Under the pieces are notes generated by a model that did not search any database, was not told where the DNA came from, and saw only the letters and a program-made list of their open reading frames with translations. 64,000 nt of DNA. It comes from Globodera rostochiensis (taxonomy: Eukaryota > Nematoda > Chromadorea > Rhabditida > Heteroderidae). This document shows positions 10,560-21,519 of the stretch, piece by piece (within the stretch, counting starts at the first letter, position 1; each line of letters begins with the position of its first letter). Location: positions 5,435,650 to 5,499,649 of the forward strand of contig JAEVLN010000003.1 in the NCBI GenBank assembly GCA_018350325.1. The letters run 5' to 3'. Made by a program: the position numbers and the translations under genes.

Positions 10560-10660
10560 TTGGGCAAATGGCTGCGCTGCCCGCTGTGGCGCGCGCGTCG
10601 CTGACGCTTACGTCACTCGCTGCTCATTTGCAGCGGGTGCGCACTGTTCAATTGCCGTGG
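10560..10660. other. CpG-rich patch with inverted repeat and CRE-like site
   Basis: In otherwise AT-rich DNA this patch carries GCGCTGCCCGCTG and, 60 bp on, the facing CAGCGGGTGCGC, with GTGGCGCGCGCGTCGC and TTACGTCA between. TTACGTCA fits a CREB/ATF half-palindrome. It may be a promoter core or the centre of a small foldback; no gene start could be tied to it. Confidence 0.3.
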
Positions 10661-10761
10661 GAGTGAGAGAAAGAAGAAGAGTGAGGGAGAGAGGGAGGAA
10701 ATGCAAGAGTGAATGGGGGGAGAGATTGGGGGCTAATAAAGAAAAAATAAGGGCGATATAC

Positions 10762-10822
10762 AATGGCTTGGATAAGCACTTAGCTCGTTTTAATGTACGG
10801 GTTCAATTCCCGAATGTGAAAT
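10762..10822 (+). repeat. tRNA-like sequence, possible SINE head or tRNA pseudogene
   Basis: GCTTGGATAAGC can form a D-arm, and ACGGGTTCAATTCCCGA about 30 bases on has the T-arm and B box. No complete acceptor stem or anticodon arm could be built, so a functional tRNA is unlikely. Confidence 0.35.
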
Positions 10823-11394
10823 TTTCTTTTTATATTCAACTAAAAATATTTTAAATGATTTTTTTGTAACTTTTTACCAAATGCCGATTTTAAAATTTTG
10901 GTTGAAATCTTTTAACAAATTGAATCAAAATTTCAAAATTTTCTCAGCGGCGCCTATCGGCACCGCTGAGCCCCCCCCCCCCCCTCCAAAATGAAGTCAA
11001 ACGGAAATGCACCCCCAGAAATCAAGCATTTTGATCAAAAATTGTTTAACATAAATGCAATAAAAAGGAAAAATATACCCGTAAGAATCGACTTTTTGCC
11101 CCCGCCCCCGAAAAAAATCCTAGCTACGTGCCTGACACCCCTCCCTCCCTTAAAGTGAAGCAGAATTGCAAAAAAAATCGTATATTTGAAATTCCTTAAC
11201 AAAATAGCAGTACAAACGGAAAATGCACCCTTAAAAATCGACATTGAAAATTTGTGGAAATTAAAATCAAAATTTTTTTAGTTATTTTCAAAAAAAATTC
11301 GAACGAGAAATTTCTCGGATTTTTTGGGTCTCGGTCTCGAGTCTCGGTGTCATTTCTCGGTCTCGACTCTCGGTAAATTTCGGGTCTCGTGCAG

Positions 11395-11640
11395 CACTAG
11401 TGTGAAGCAAATGTGCGAGAGGGAGTAAAACCTTCTGAATTAATGGGCGATGGATCGATTAATGTAGACACAAAAATCAATACAACATTTAATCGCTCGC
11501 CTGATGAGACAGAGAAGAGAAAACTATTCGGCGCATTTGTGCAGTCAATGAATAAAAGACGCAAATAAAGCGAATCGCGGATTTTTTTCAAAAAGACTGC
11601 AAATGTTTAGTTAGTTTTTGTGAACGTCCCCATGCTTTAA
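11395..11640 (+). repeat. Orphan copy of the F-box 5' flank repeat
   Basis: It carries GGGCGATGGATCGATTAATG, GTAGACACAAAAATC, CGCCTGATGAGACAGAGAAG and AATAAAAGACGCAAAT in this order. The same blocks occur at about 36080-36285, 50390-50560 and 62520-62690. Two of those lie upstream of F-box-like first exons, and one lies upstream of a copy that has lost exon 1. Here no first exon follows within 2 kb on the minus strand. Confidence 0.6.
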
Positions 11641-12388
11641 AATCAACGAAAATGAAATGTTTTTACATTTTTTTAAATTTTATTAAAAGAATTGAAATAC
11701 ATAAACGCCCCAAAAAAGTCTTGGCCCCAAGTAACAGGAATTTTTCCTCATTCTGTGCTTTTTGGAAATTAGGGGCGGGGATTTATGCACTGAATATGCC
11801 AAAATCTAACGAAACATTCAACCGAAAAGTACCAATCAGTGCTTCAATTTCTAAATAATAAATATTTTAGCTAATAAAAACTAGAGCTCGGACTTGAGGA
11901 CCGATCGAGAATATCGAAAAATCTCACGAGATTTTTAATTTTTGGGGTGAATTTCTAAAGGTTTATTATACTTATATTATTCAATATTGCAGAATCTTAC
12001 ATATTGTCGGTGCTGGACAGGGATAAAACTACATAAAGACCATAAAATTAAAGTTGAAAATCAGGACCGAATAGCGCCAAAAAAGGGAAATTTTCAAAAA
12101 GTGATTGACAATTTAAAATGAATCATTTTGGACGGCTTTCCGGAAGAATTCCAAATTCGGATTCCGTTAGACCAAACAAAATGATAAACAAAAATGCCGT
12201 TTAATTGTCATCTCTCCCAACCATACAATTTGAACTCAACCCTTCTTTTTTCCGACTTCAATCTTACATTGCCCAAAATTGCAATTTTTTTGTTTTGTTT
12301 TAACCTTTATTTGTTCGCACATTTGGTCGATGTAACTAAAAATGTTATGAACAAACCAATACTTTAAGGAAAAAAAGATTTTAAGGAT

Positions 12389-12396
12389 ATTCAAAC
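12389..12396. repeat. Left target duplication ATTCAAAC
   Basis: ATTCAAAC here is repeated exactly at 13308-13315 on the other side of the element. Confidence 0.85.
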
Positions 12397-13307
12397 GGCG
12401 GGGGGAAGTTTGGGCACCGGGAAGTTTGGGCACCAGGAAGTTTGGGCACCAGAAGTTTGGGCACCGGGAAGTTTGGGCACCGCAATATATCATTAAAAAA
12501 TAAAATTTCAAAATTTTGCCATTTTAGACTCTCATTAAATACTTTGGAGCTTTTATCGAAAGCATATTCAAACCCATTATGGGTTAAAGTGAGTTTTCTT
12601 TATATGCAATGAGGGTTTGAAATACTTTCTGCAAATGTATGTTTTGAGGGGCAATCACTTGTGCTGCTTTGGCGTACGGACCGAATCCGACCGGGGAGTA
12701 ACTTCATCTCGACAAGACCTGTTGAACGGGTTTAGAAAGTCTGAATCGGTTAAGTTTAGAGTCAATTATTGCCCCGGTCTGGATTCGGTTCTCGCGCTTT
12801 TTCAGGAGAACCACTTGAAACAAATTCTGCTTCTTCAAGATTTCCAATGGCAAGACTTTTCTCACCAGAGGACTTTTTGAGAATTCCGCAAAATGACCTA
12901 AAAAAGTAATAACGCGGCACACCAACAACTGACCTTCTTTCATCCTTAAAATCCCTGATATGATATACACATATTCCTTTCCAACATTCATTAAAAAAAT
13001 TTATATCTGAACTCAATACTTTGTCGAAAATTAAATTTCATGCAATATGTACAGAACATTCAAGTGTAAATGCTTTTTTTATTTATTTATTTTTATTTAA
13101 TTTGTATTGTGGTGCCCAAACTTCCCGGTGCCCAAACTTCCCGGTGCCCAAACTTCCCGGTGCCCAAACTTCCCGGTGCCCAAACTTCCCGGTGCCCAAA
13201 CTTCCCGGTGCCCAAACTTCCCGGTGCCCAAACTTCCCGGTGCCCAAACTTCCCGGTGCCCAAACTTCTGGTGCCCAAATTTCCTGGTGCCCAAACTTCA
13301 TGTCGCC
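12397..13307 (+). mobile_element. Non-autonomous TIR element with tandem-repeat termini (GGAAGTTTGGGCACC family)
   Basis: The element is 911 bp and is flanked by the 8-bp direct repeat ATTCAAAC. The left arm (12397-12482) has five units of about 16 bp, GGGAAGTTTGGGCACC. The right arm (13108-13307) has about twelve of the same unit reversed. The outermost bases are GGCGGGGGGAAG on the left and, reversed, GGCGACATGAAG on the right. An 8-bp duplication fits hAT-type integration, but the ends do not match a hAT consensus well. The core (12600-13000) contains a plus-strand frame with VNYCPGLDSVLALFQENHLK that I do not recognise. The insertion lies in intron 2 of F-box copy 3. Confidence 0.85.
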
Positions 13308-13867
13308 ATTCAAACAATTTAAACCGACACTGACTTTATTTGAAGGCGTTCAAATCCGATAACATTGGCAGGAAGCGACTCTTGCGGAATTTCCAGTCAA
13401 CGATTTTGACAATTTCAGCGCCCTTTCCATTAATTGAACGACAAATTTCCAATTTACCCAACGACCATTCCATCGAATTGAAATGCGCGTCCACCAAAAA
13501 GTCAAATCGATCGCTGAAAAGCGCCACTTTCAGTTCGAGCACAAAAGGGCCACAGAATTTGAAGACTTCAAACAAAACATCGGCACAAACGAAACTGAAA
13601 ATACGGGGTCTAAATGAGGCAAATAAACAATTTCCCGTTTTGTTAAAATTGGTCAAAAAAGAGCAACATTTTCTCATTAACGCGGAAAGGGCGTGATGGC
13701 CAATGAAGTTAAAAGTCCCGGCCTCGTGCTACGCTACTCAAGACCCTTGATGCAAAAGCTTTCACATGGCTTTAATAAAGCAAATTTTATGTCAAAATCA
13801 GACAAAAAGTTAAAGATCTTTCATCAAAAAATGAAAATAGAAATAAATAAATTGTGATCAATATTCA

Positions 13868-14840
13868 CTGAGCAAATGTTCTTTCACAAGATCGTATTTG
13901 AATGTCTGTGAGCCAAAGTTGCCCTTAACCCGATCAGCACCATCCTTCAGAGAGATAAACGGGTACAAGTCGGAGTGGTGGACAAGCAAATTAGTCGTAT
14001 CTGAACATAAATTCAAATTTTCTCAAAATATTTCCGCCGGAGCCAAAGTTAAAAGCTCTAAGCGGTAATTAACTGTTTCAACACACCCAAACGTTGTCCG
14101 TTCAACGTGTAAATAATTTGGCGGGTTGTCAAATTGAGGCCGCATCCGACGACGTCGCCAACGCCGAACTTGTAGTCGTTGTTTGCGACGACGTAAGGCC
14201 AATTTTTGTAGAATTTACAGCCATAAACTTTGTGACCCCAAAATGTGCCGTCACTTTTGTACGAATAATAAGTGTGCGCGATGTTCAATGGCACTGACAT
14301 TGGCACAAGTCCAAAGTGACACCACCATAAATAGGCATAGGGTGAGGGTTGTGGGGTTGACGAGTGAATTAATTACAACTCTAGTAGGGACACAGCCCCG
14401 TGGGCGGGGGGAAGCCCCCCCCCCCCCAAACAAGACATTAAATTTTCAAAAAATTTTCCCGGCGACCCTCTCTCCCAAGGCATAATCTCCTAAATACGTG
14501 CCTGCCCCCCCCCCTACTAAAATATTTTCTGATTACGTCCCTGATCAATTAAATGGTTTTCTTTTCAACTTACTCGACCATATTCACAAGTTTCACTTCG
14601 TAATAAAAAATTCCGCAATGATGTCGCGGAATAATCATTTCCGCACGAACGTTGGCGCAAAAATCATCAGAACTCATCTCTTTGAAAGTGATTATTGATT
14701 GATTTTCAATAAATTGATTGATTCTCTTTTTCTGCTTACCATGGAGTCAGACAATCGGGCTGAATGACAAAAAGGTCCGTGTGACAATCGGACGAATTCC
14801 AACGATTTTGCGGACAGATCAAAAACAACTGAAAAAATTA
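13868..14840 (-). CDS. SPRY (B30.2-like) domain protein
   Basis: Minus-strand exons run from about 14838 to 13868. The first visible one (about 14740-14838) encodes [21 protein letters not shown] second (about 14577-14665) has [20 protein letters not shown], and a third (about 14070-14310) has [40 protein letters not shown] and TLNGQRLG. The last (about 13868-13998) has [20 protein letters not shown] and ends LSEY-stop. These cover the SPRY beta-sandwich in order. The NRW-S-CH-DL start, the FYYEV strand and the NG(Q)RLG turn are hallmarks of the nematode SPRY family that includes the Globodera SPRYSEC effectors and RanBPM-type proteins. I could not find a signal peptide, so secretion is unsupported. 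Exon ends are approximate. Confidence 0.65.
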
Positions 14841-15141
14841 CACAAATTTGTTGATTTGTTCATGATCAAAAATGGCATAAATTAAATGATTTAAGAAATA
14901 GCAAATCATTTTTTAAAAAAGATTGTTCACTTTATCAATAGCGCCCGAAACATTGGAGGAATGCGGCGGCTTCATGCCCGTCGTGTTCAGCGCGCCACTC
15001 CCAATTTACTGACAACGGCCGTCGCAATGCTCGACGCAAGCTGAAATTGAAATTTTATAATCAGTAGCAGTAAAAAACGGAAAGATTTGGCAAAATGCCA
15101 AAATTTAAACTCAAGCTTTTGATTTGCATATATCATTGAGC

Positions 15142-15172
15142 AGCTCCCCCCCCCCCCCCCCCCCCCCCCCCG
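15142..15172 (+). repeat. Poly-C tract
   Basis: A C run of about 28 bases. Open frames read through it are artefacts. Confidence 0.8.
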
Positions 15173-15687
15173 GGTTTATTTTGCTCTTTGGCCGACCCTC
15201 GCCCTCCGAAAATTATTTTCTGGAGTTATTTCCCTGCAACACCTCATCAATATTGTTGTGTTGCACGACACCATCTTCGCCATCTTCGCGATCGGTGGCC
15301 TCTTTATCGCCCGAATCGTCTCCAACAGCACTCAAACCTTCTGCTGGAAATAAACAAAGTATCTCTGCTAAGTCGTACATATTAATCGAGAATGGGGGTT
15401 TTTCTTATTTCGAGTTTTATGTGCGTTGATCACGATTATGGCATCATCAGATGTCGTCAAATCATTGACAGAAACTCCATAACACGACCCCACCATTTGC
15501 GAGTTGCTGGACTCCTACGATATCAAAGCTGTCGGTCGAAGCTTTAGATGAAATGCTGGTCATTTGATTGGAGGACAATTAAATGAAAAAGTATTTTGAG
15601 TATTATGAATCCTAAATTATATTTTGAATGGTTGTTTGTAACGCTGTTGAGTTTACATAAATATCCTTTTCTACAAAAAAACGTGTC

Positions 15688-15975
15688 AGGACAAAATCCC
15701 TAACGGTCAAAATCCCTAATAACCCAAAAGCGGTCAAAATCCCTAATCAGCCAAAAACGGTCAAAATCCCTATCGGACAAAATCCCTAACGGTCAAAATC
15801 CCTAATAACCCAAAAGCGGACAAAATCCCTAATGGCTTAAAAACGGACAAAATCCCTAACGGTCAAAATCCCTAATAACCCAAAAGCGGACAAAATCCCT
15901 AATGGCTTAAAAACGGACAAAATCCCTAACGGTCAAAATCCCTAATAACCCAAAAGCGGTCAAAATCCCTAATTT
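15688..15975 (+). repeat. Tandem array of GGTCAAAATCCCTAA units
   Basis: About fourteen units of GG(T/A)CAAAATCCCTAA with spacers TAACCCAAAAGC or TGGCTTAAAAAC or none, giving a nested period of about 60 bp in the second half. No inverted arm was found in the window, so it may be one surviving end of an element of the tandem-terminus type. Confidence 0.85.
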
Positions 15976-16160
15976 TGCAAATCTCGAAAAATAGAGTGGT
16001 TTGCGTTAATTTTATAGATTAAAAACTAACTTTTAGATTCACCTTTTCCATTTTAAGCATATAGGTATATTATGATTCAGCGCACACTGCGCGAACAAAT
16101 ACAAGAATTGCAGCGAGCTGAAAAGAGGTCGAGACGTGAAATTCTCGCTGCAGATGAAAG

Positions 16161-16345
16161 CACACTTCCACTTGACGGGGGAACGATTGGTGTTTCGGCA
16201 CGTTGAGGAAGACGATTGGCTGTTGGTTCGCTGTCCGATTGAGCGCAACGAAAAGAAATGGGCCGAATGGGAAGAGGAGGCTAATTATTGTCAGGGGAAT
16301 CGCATCCATATTGGCTTCAAAAACAGTGACATTGACGACGGGTAG
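16161..16345 (+). pseudogene. F-box-like copy 4, exon 4 fragment
   Basis: Only exon 4 remains, from [20 protein letters not shown] through [11 protein letters not shown] to DIDDG-stop. It is preceded by an unrelated frame ([17 protein letters not shown], about 16073-16150) that could form a short coiled coil. The 3' flank resembles that of copy 1, with an AATAAA near 16460. Confidence 0.75.
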
Positions 16346-17004
16346 GGGCGAAATGGGGGGATCAGAATAATTCTCCTCCACTGAACCGATTATTCACTAG
16401 GCTTTGACTTCATGAACGAGGAGGAGGACGGAACGGAATTGGATCCAAATTCAAATTGGAATAAATATTTATCACATGGATTTGTATCAGAGATGGGGCG
16501 CCGTGAATAAAGGATAAATTTATTATCCAATGAGAATTCTAACTGTTTTTACTCATTTAAAATGTTATAAAATTAGAGATCGGCGGGAACGAGATTCCCG
16601 TGGGGAAAGGCGGGAGTCCCGTTCCCGTACTTTTCTCCCGAGCGGGATTTATTCCTATTTTGAGACTCCTTGACACAAACGAAAGCCCCGAAAATGAATG
16701 AATGAACGGAGGACGAACGGAATTTGGAGGGAAATATTCAAACTGAGAAAACGGACTAAACATTTCAATTGTTGCTTTTTCTTTACAATATGCATCTTTG
16801 TTTTCCCGAAGCTTTGACGTTTGAGAAAATTTTATGATTTTTTATTCTCTTTTTCCTTTTTGGAAATTCTACCTTATACGGTTCTGGAACAAAACCGAGC
16901 AATTCATATACCAATCGACTCCTCTCGCCGAGCTAAGCACGAAAGTGATCAAGAATTGAAATTTGAGAATTTAAACCGGTTTTTGAGGAGGAGTTCGACA
17001 AAAT

Positions 17005-17565
17005 AGTGTGTTAAAAGAGAGAGGCAGACGGCGAGAGTAATTTGGACATCAACGCACCCCATCTAAAAATTGTTTTAGTTTAATTTCTTAAAATTTTATT
17101 TTTTGAAGAAATACCCAATTTTTACATATTCGTACTCAGCTCGATGATGGGAAGCGATTGATATAAAATTTAGGCGAATTTGCGTCTGTTGAAAAAATAT
17201 TATTTTTTAAATTTATATCGGATATTTTTAATTTATTTTAACAAAGTTTTTTGTTTTCTATTTTCCCTCGAATTCGCTAGAAATATCCCCCCCCCCCGTG
17301 ATTGTTTTAGTTTAATTGCTTAAATATTTTTTGAAGAAATAGTGTGTTAAAAGAGAGAGGCAGACGGCGAGAGTAATTTGGACATCAACGCACCCCATCT
17401 AAAAATTGTTTTAGTTAATTGCTTAAAATTTTATTTTTTGAAGAAATAGTGTGTTAAAAGAGAGAGGCAGACGGCGAGAGTAATTTGGACATCAACGCAC
17501 CCCATCTAAAAATTGTTTTTGTTTAATTTCTTAAAATTTTATTTTTTGAAGAAATAGTTGGTGAG
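17005..17565 (-). repeat. Short array of 107-bp satellite units
   Basis: Three to four units with GAGAGGCAGACGGCGAGAGT, ACATCAACGCACCCCATCTA and TTGTTTTAGTT. They lie downstream of F-box copy 4, as the long array lies downstream of copy 6. The array is ended by the element at 17568. Confidence 0.85.
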
Positions 17566-17567
17566 CG

Positions 17568-17872
17568 GCGCATCAGGTGTTTCCGCCAGTAGTTGATTTC
17601 CACAGTGAGTGATTTGACAGTGAATTCCAAATAAATGTTTCGAACTTGTTAGAAGACATTTAGTTTCAACTTGTGAATGCTTTTTAGACATGTACGTTAT
17701 CATCCGTTTTGCTAAAAATTGCATTTTTAGGCTTGCTTCGAATACAAATATTTTGAATTGTTCGAATTTTTTACTTTTTCAGCTATTTTATACCATTACG
17801 TGGGTCTAAATGCTCTAAAAATAAGAAACTTACTGTCGAATTCAACTACTGTCGGAAACACATGATGCCGGG
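17568..17872 (+). mobile_element. Small TIR element of the TTCGACAGTG family
   Basis: The left arm is GCATCAGGTGTTTCC then GCCAGTAGTTGA. The right arm reversed is GGCATCATGTGTTTCC then GACAGTAGTTGA. The flanks TGGTGAGC and GGGTGAAC match at six of eight positions and may be a decayed target duplication. The element sits inside satellite units and encodes nothing recognisable. A better preserved sister is at 36791-37157. Confidence 0.7.
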
Positions 17873-18419
17873 TGAACTTGTCATCATATTTTTTAAAGAA
17901 TAAAATGATATTTAAATATCTTAAAGAGCATTTGAATTTTAAGTTTTGATTATTTATTGTTAGAGAGGGTATAATTTAAACTGAATCACACATTCTCTTC
18001 CGTGTCGTGCCGCCCGGCTAATGCCAATCAACATACCTATACCCTCCCCCCCCCCCCCCTCCCCCCACACAAAAATTGTTGTGAGTTCGGAGTAAAACAA
18101 CAAAATTCCGAACCCGGTCCCGAACTTGAACATTTTTAGAATTCAAAAATTATCAAAAAGCAGTTTTGGCTCACTCAAAAAGCATGAATTGATCAGTCTT
18201 GCCTTTTCGTTGTTATGTTGTGCTGATTTTGTGTTTTTTAATGTTTAAGCCAAAATTGGATTGTTTTTCTGGATTTTTAATCCAGATCCAGGCCTTGGTA
18301 AATTCAGATCATTTTTCAAAATACGGGCTCTACTACTACATATATTTGGGTGCGGATGAGAGGCTTTTGCCAAATACAGTGATTGGGCAGGTCAATGGGT
18401 CGGGGACGTTTCGGCCCCA

Positions 18420-19050
18420 CCGTTTTGTTCGAAGTCTTTGAATTCTGTGACCCATTTGTGCTCGGCCTAAAAGTGGCGCTTCTCAGCGACCGATTTGACT
18501 TTTTGGTGGACGCGCATTTCAAATCGATGGAATGGTCGTTGGGAAATTTGGAATTTCGTCGCGCAATTAAAGGGAATGGCGCTGAAATTCTCAAGGCGAT
18601 GATGGCCGGCCAATTCCGCAAGAACCGCTTCCTGACAATGTGACCGGCTTCCAATGTTTTGAAATAAGGTCATTATCGGTTTAAATTAGAGACCGGCAAC
18701 TCAGCCTAAACAAAATTTGTACAAAATTTTTTGGGTTTCTTTTGGTTTTGGTTTCTTTTGGGTTTTGCCCAATTTGACCGAAACCAAAACCAAATTTTTG
18801 GTTTTTTTAGTACAAAAACCCCCAAAAAATTTTTGGTTTTGGTCCGGACTCTAGTTTAAATTGTTTAGAAGTCCTTAAAAGTCATTTACTCAAATGTTTT
18901 TGTTCAATTTTCGTATTTTTAGGTTCAACGACGAAAATGTCATCGAATTTCTCAAAAGCATCGGCCGCCTTTTCGACTCCAACGGCACCAATGTTTTCAT
19001 TAACAAATGCCTTTTGTTTCGTTGTCCAATTGAGCGCGACGAAGACAAAT
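18420..19050 (+). pseudogene. F-box-like copy 5, deleted and interrupted
   Basis: Exon 2 remains (about 18420-18667, [20 protein letters not shown] and [14 protein letters not shown]), with the frame lost near GQFRKNRF. Exon 3 starts near 18923 (NDENVIEFLKSIGRLF) but is joined after about 80 nt to exon 4 sequence ([13 protein letters not shown]). The intron between holds the small element 18687-18853. Exon 1 and most of exons 3 and 4 are gone. Confidence 0.8.
18687..18853 (+). mobile_element. hAT-like MITE, 167 bp, with 8-bp target duplication
   Basis: The ends are TAGAGACCGG on the left and, reversed, TAGAGTCCGG on the right. The interior is made of TTTTGGTTT words. GTTTAAAT flanks it on both sides (18679-18686 and 18854-18861). 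It encodes no protein, and lies in intron 2 of F-box copy 5. Confidence 0.85.
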
Positions 19051-19559
19051 GGGTCGTACAAAGATATTATTTTAATTGATACAAAAATTGTAATTAATGG
19101 AACAAATCTGAGCTCCATTTGGAAATTTTGGCCCCATCTTCGAATTCAAACATTTTGACGAAAGGCCAAAATTCAAAAAAAAATGAAGGAGAAAATTTTT
19201 TATCGTCCTTAGATTTCGCCAAATTTTCTGTTATGTCCCTGAAAATCAACATGTGGCATTGTCTTTCACCCGGTTTTAGCTTAATTATGAGTTTAGTTCG
19301 CAATATTGGACTTTTTTTAATATAAAATCAATTTTAGTAATGTAAAGCTTAATAATAAAATTATTCAATAGTAAAATAAAATCATAGTTTAAAAATAAAA
19401 ATTTATAAAATCAATTTTAGTAATGTAAATCATTTGTTTAATAAATAAAATTGCACTTTTTCATGTTAAGTAATGCTTGCGCTTGTTTTATTGAAGGATT
19501 AATGTGAATTGGCAAAAATTGTCATTGTCGAGAGAGTGCCAACATTAAAATACCAGAAA

Positions 19560-19580
19560 ATTGGCTCTATAAAAGCCCAG
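19560..19580 (+). promoter_or_regulatory. TATA-like box of the secreted-protein gene
   Basis: GGCTCTATAAAAGCCC at about 19562-19577, some 50 bp before the ATG at 19627. A TGGCAT word (reverse of ATGCCA, the core reported for cyst-nematode dorsal-gland promoters) occurs near 19254; one copy of a six-base word is weak evidence. Confidence 0.4.
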
Positions 19581-19626
19581 TTTTGCTTTGTGAATTAAAC
19601 AACGCATAAATCATTAAATTTAGTCA

Positions 19627-20920
19627 ATGCCAATGCTTTATTTTATTTCTACAATTTCTTTCCTTTTTTTATTTTATGTGGTGACGGCAACGGCTTCGGT
19701 GAGTTACTCTTTTAATTGATACAAATCAATAATAAATATTCTTTAATTATCACAAATGAATTATGGTTGGTTGAACAATTCAGTTTTTATATTTTATTTA
19801 TCAAATTCAAATTTCTAATAAACTCAGACCGCTGATGATGACGATGTATTCCTCGCCTTTGTGAAAGGTGAACCCAATTTTGAGAAATTTTGTAAGGAGT
19901 TGGAAGAAAATGGTAAATTGGAGAACATCCGCAAACTAGAGAATGACAAAATGCAATCCCTCAACACTCTTGACCAGAAAAAAGACTTTCTGATTCAAAT
20001 GTACGAGGCCCATCTTGGCGGCATGTATTTGATGAGAGAGCATTGGAATTGTGACAAAATTAGTGAAAAGATTGAACATGAGCGGAAAGAATGCGAAAAA
20101 TTGCGCAAATATTTGGACATTTTGTACGAATATTTGTTCCGAGTCTATCTTGAAGGTATCTTAGGAAGCGGGATTTTATAATATTTGAATAAAATGTTCG
20201 ATTTTTAGAGGTACATTTCCCCTTTTTTATTATTGAAGAATGGGAAAGGTCCGGGGAAAATTTTTTTGAAGGTTTTCAATAATAATCGAATTTCATAATA
20301 TTGCGCATTTTGAACCTAAACTCTGAATAGGTCCAGAAACAGAATTTACAAACAAAACTTTTTAAGCTGCCGACCAAACGCTGTCTCAACAATTGCCCGC
20401 GGTGAAGCCACAATTTGAGTTTTATCTTAGATCTGAGTATAATCCATCAAATACATTAACTCAAATTGTGAAAGGACTGATCAAAATATTTTGTTTCTTT
20501 TTTGACCAATACACCAGCTCACACAAAGTGAACGAAATGTTCAATAAAGCCCCAAAAATTTCAAATGAGGGGGAATTAAATTATGAATTAAATGACACCA
20601 ATGCAAATGGCGGCACTCTTCGTAAGCTTGACCAAAAGATGAAGCAAGAAAATGAAGCAAAAGAAAATGCGATTGGCATATTTCGTGAGCAATTTGAAAA
20701 AAAACTGAAGCAAATGTTGATGAACACGAAGCAAAACGAAGCAGCAGAAATGGGCGTATTGAATTTTCTAGAAGGACAACCGAGAAATTATTATAAGTAC
20801 CAAAAAAACTTCCTACGCATCAAAAACAGAGAACACGATGCCAAATTTTACATATTTTTCAGGTCACAATTTGATGGCACAATTATATCATCGGTAAGGA
20901 GGTTCCCTTTTCGTCAGTAA
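19627..20920 (+). CDS. Unrecognised secreted protein, tandem copy A
   Basis: Three exons, 19627-19698, 19828-20155 and 20367-20920 (72, 328 and 554 nt), give a continuous frame of 317 codons. Exon 1 encodes a typical signal peptide: MPMLYFISTISFLFFLFYVV followed by TATAS. Exon 2 (TADDDDVFLAFVKGEPNF, LDQKKDFLIQMYEAHLGGMY, CEKLRKYLDILYEYLFRV) is charged and helical. Exon 3 (QLPAVKPQFEFYLRSE, then long K/E/N-rich helices around FREQFEKKLKQMLMNTKQNE) suggests coiled coil. I see no known domain. A secreted helical protein of a plant-parasitic nematode is an effector candidate, which is inference. A second copy of exons 2-3 follows at 21906-23461. Confidence 0.7.
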
Positions 20921-21044
20921 GTTTTAAAATTTGAGTTTCGCATCGCACGTGTACAAAAGGTCCCACAGACAAAATGTCCCATAACGGGGAATTATTCAAA
21001 ATGACCCATAATTGCAAAATCTTGAATTAGAGCATAGACAGGAG

Positions 21045-21519
21045 TAGAGTTGGTCGGGATCGGTCGGGATTATCCCGGTTTTTGGAATCCTGGTGCCGGT
21101 TTTCGGAAAATCGTAATCTCGATTCCGGTCCTGGTTTTTGAAACATGGAAATCCCGATCCCGGTAGGACCGGAAATTTATAGTGGTCTAAACAAACATTC
21201 ACAAGTTGTTCATTTCATTTTGGTTGAACAAAATCACTAAACTATAGGGAGAAACCTTTTGTTTTGCAACATCGTAATTTTTGGACAAATTTAACTAGAA
21301 GATATTTTTAGTAATAAAAAAAAATATTTATTTTACCATTGACAATTACACAACAAAAATTTCGAGTTTTCAATCCCGGTCCATCCCGATCCTGGGTTTT
21401 GAAAAGTCAAAATACCGGTCCCGGTTCAACATGCTGGTCCCAATCCCGATCCCAGCTTTCACGGTCCCGGTCAATCCCGATCCCGGTTTTTACAGAAGCC
21501 CCGATCCCGACCAACTCTA
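21045..21519 (+). mobile_element. hAT-like element, 475 bp, between the tandem secreted-protein genes
   Basis: The ends TAGAGTTGGTCGGGATCGG and its reverse complement CCAACTCTA match the hAT type. GACAGGAG is duplicated at 21037-21044 and 21520-21527. The arms are built from CCCGATCCCGG words. It encodes no protein. Confidence 0.85.

Larger units (their letters stand above)
12312..13594 (-). pseudogene. F-box-like copy 3, truncated and interrupted by a transposon
   Basis: Exon 2 is at 13335-13594 on the minus strand and encodes [13 protein letters not shown] and [16 protein letters not shown]. It is 260 nt instead of 279, so frame is lost near RKSRFLPML, and the donor has AAA|GT in place of AAG|GT. 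The following intron contains the element 12397-13307. The start of exon 3 (SYIDQ) is recognisable near 12325-12340 and then runs out. Exons 1 and 4 are absent. Confidence 0.8.

Noticed and set aside
13021..13362. Open frames of 65-113 codons on both strands with perfectly repeating peptides
   Set aside because: They are translations of the 16-bp repeat arm of a transposon, open in several frames at once because the unit has no stop.
15688..15975. Array with regular units that resembles a CRISPR
   Set aside because: The genome is eukaryotic, spacers are not unique, and the units are imperfect and contiguous.
19250..19260. Dorsal-gland promoter motif upstream of the secreted gene
   Set aside because: A single six-base TGGCAT about 370 bp upstream is expected by chance.
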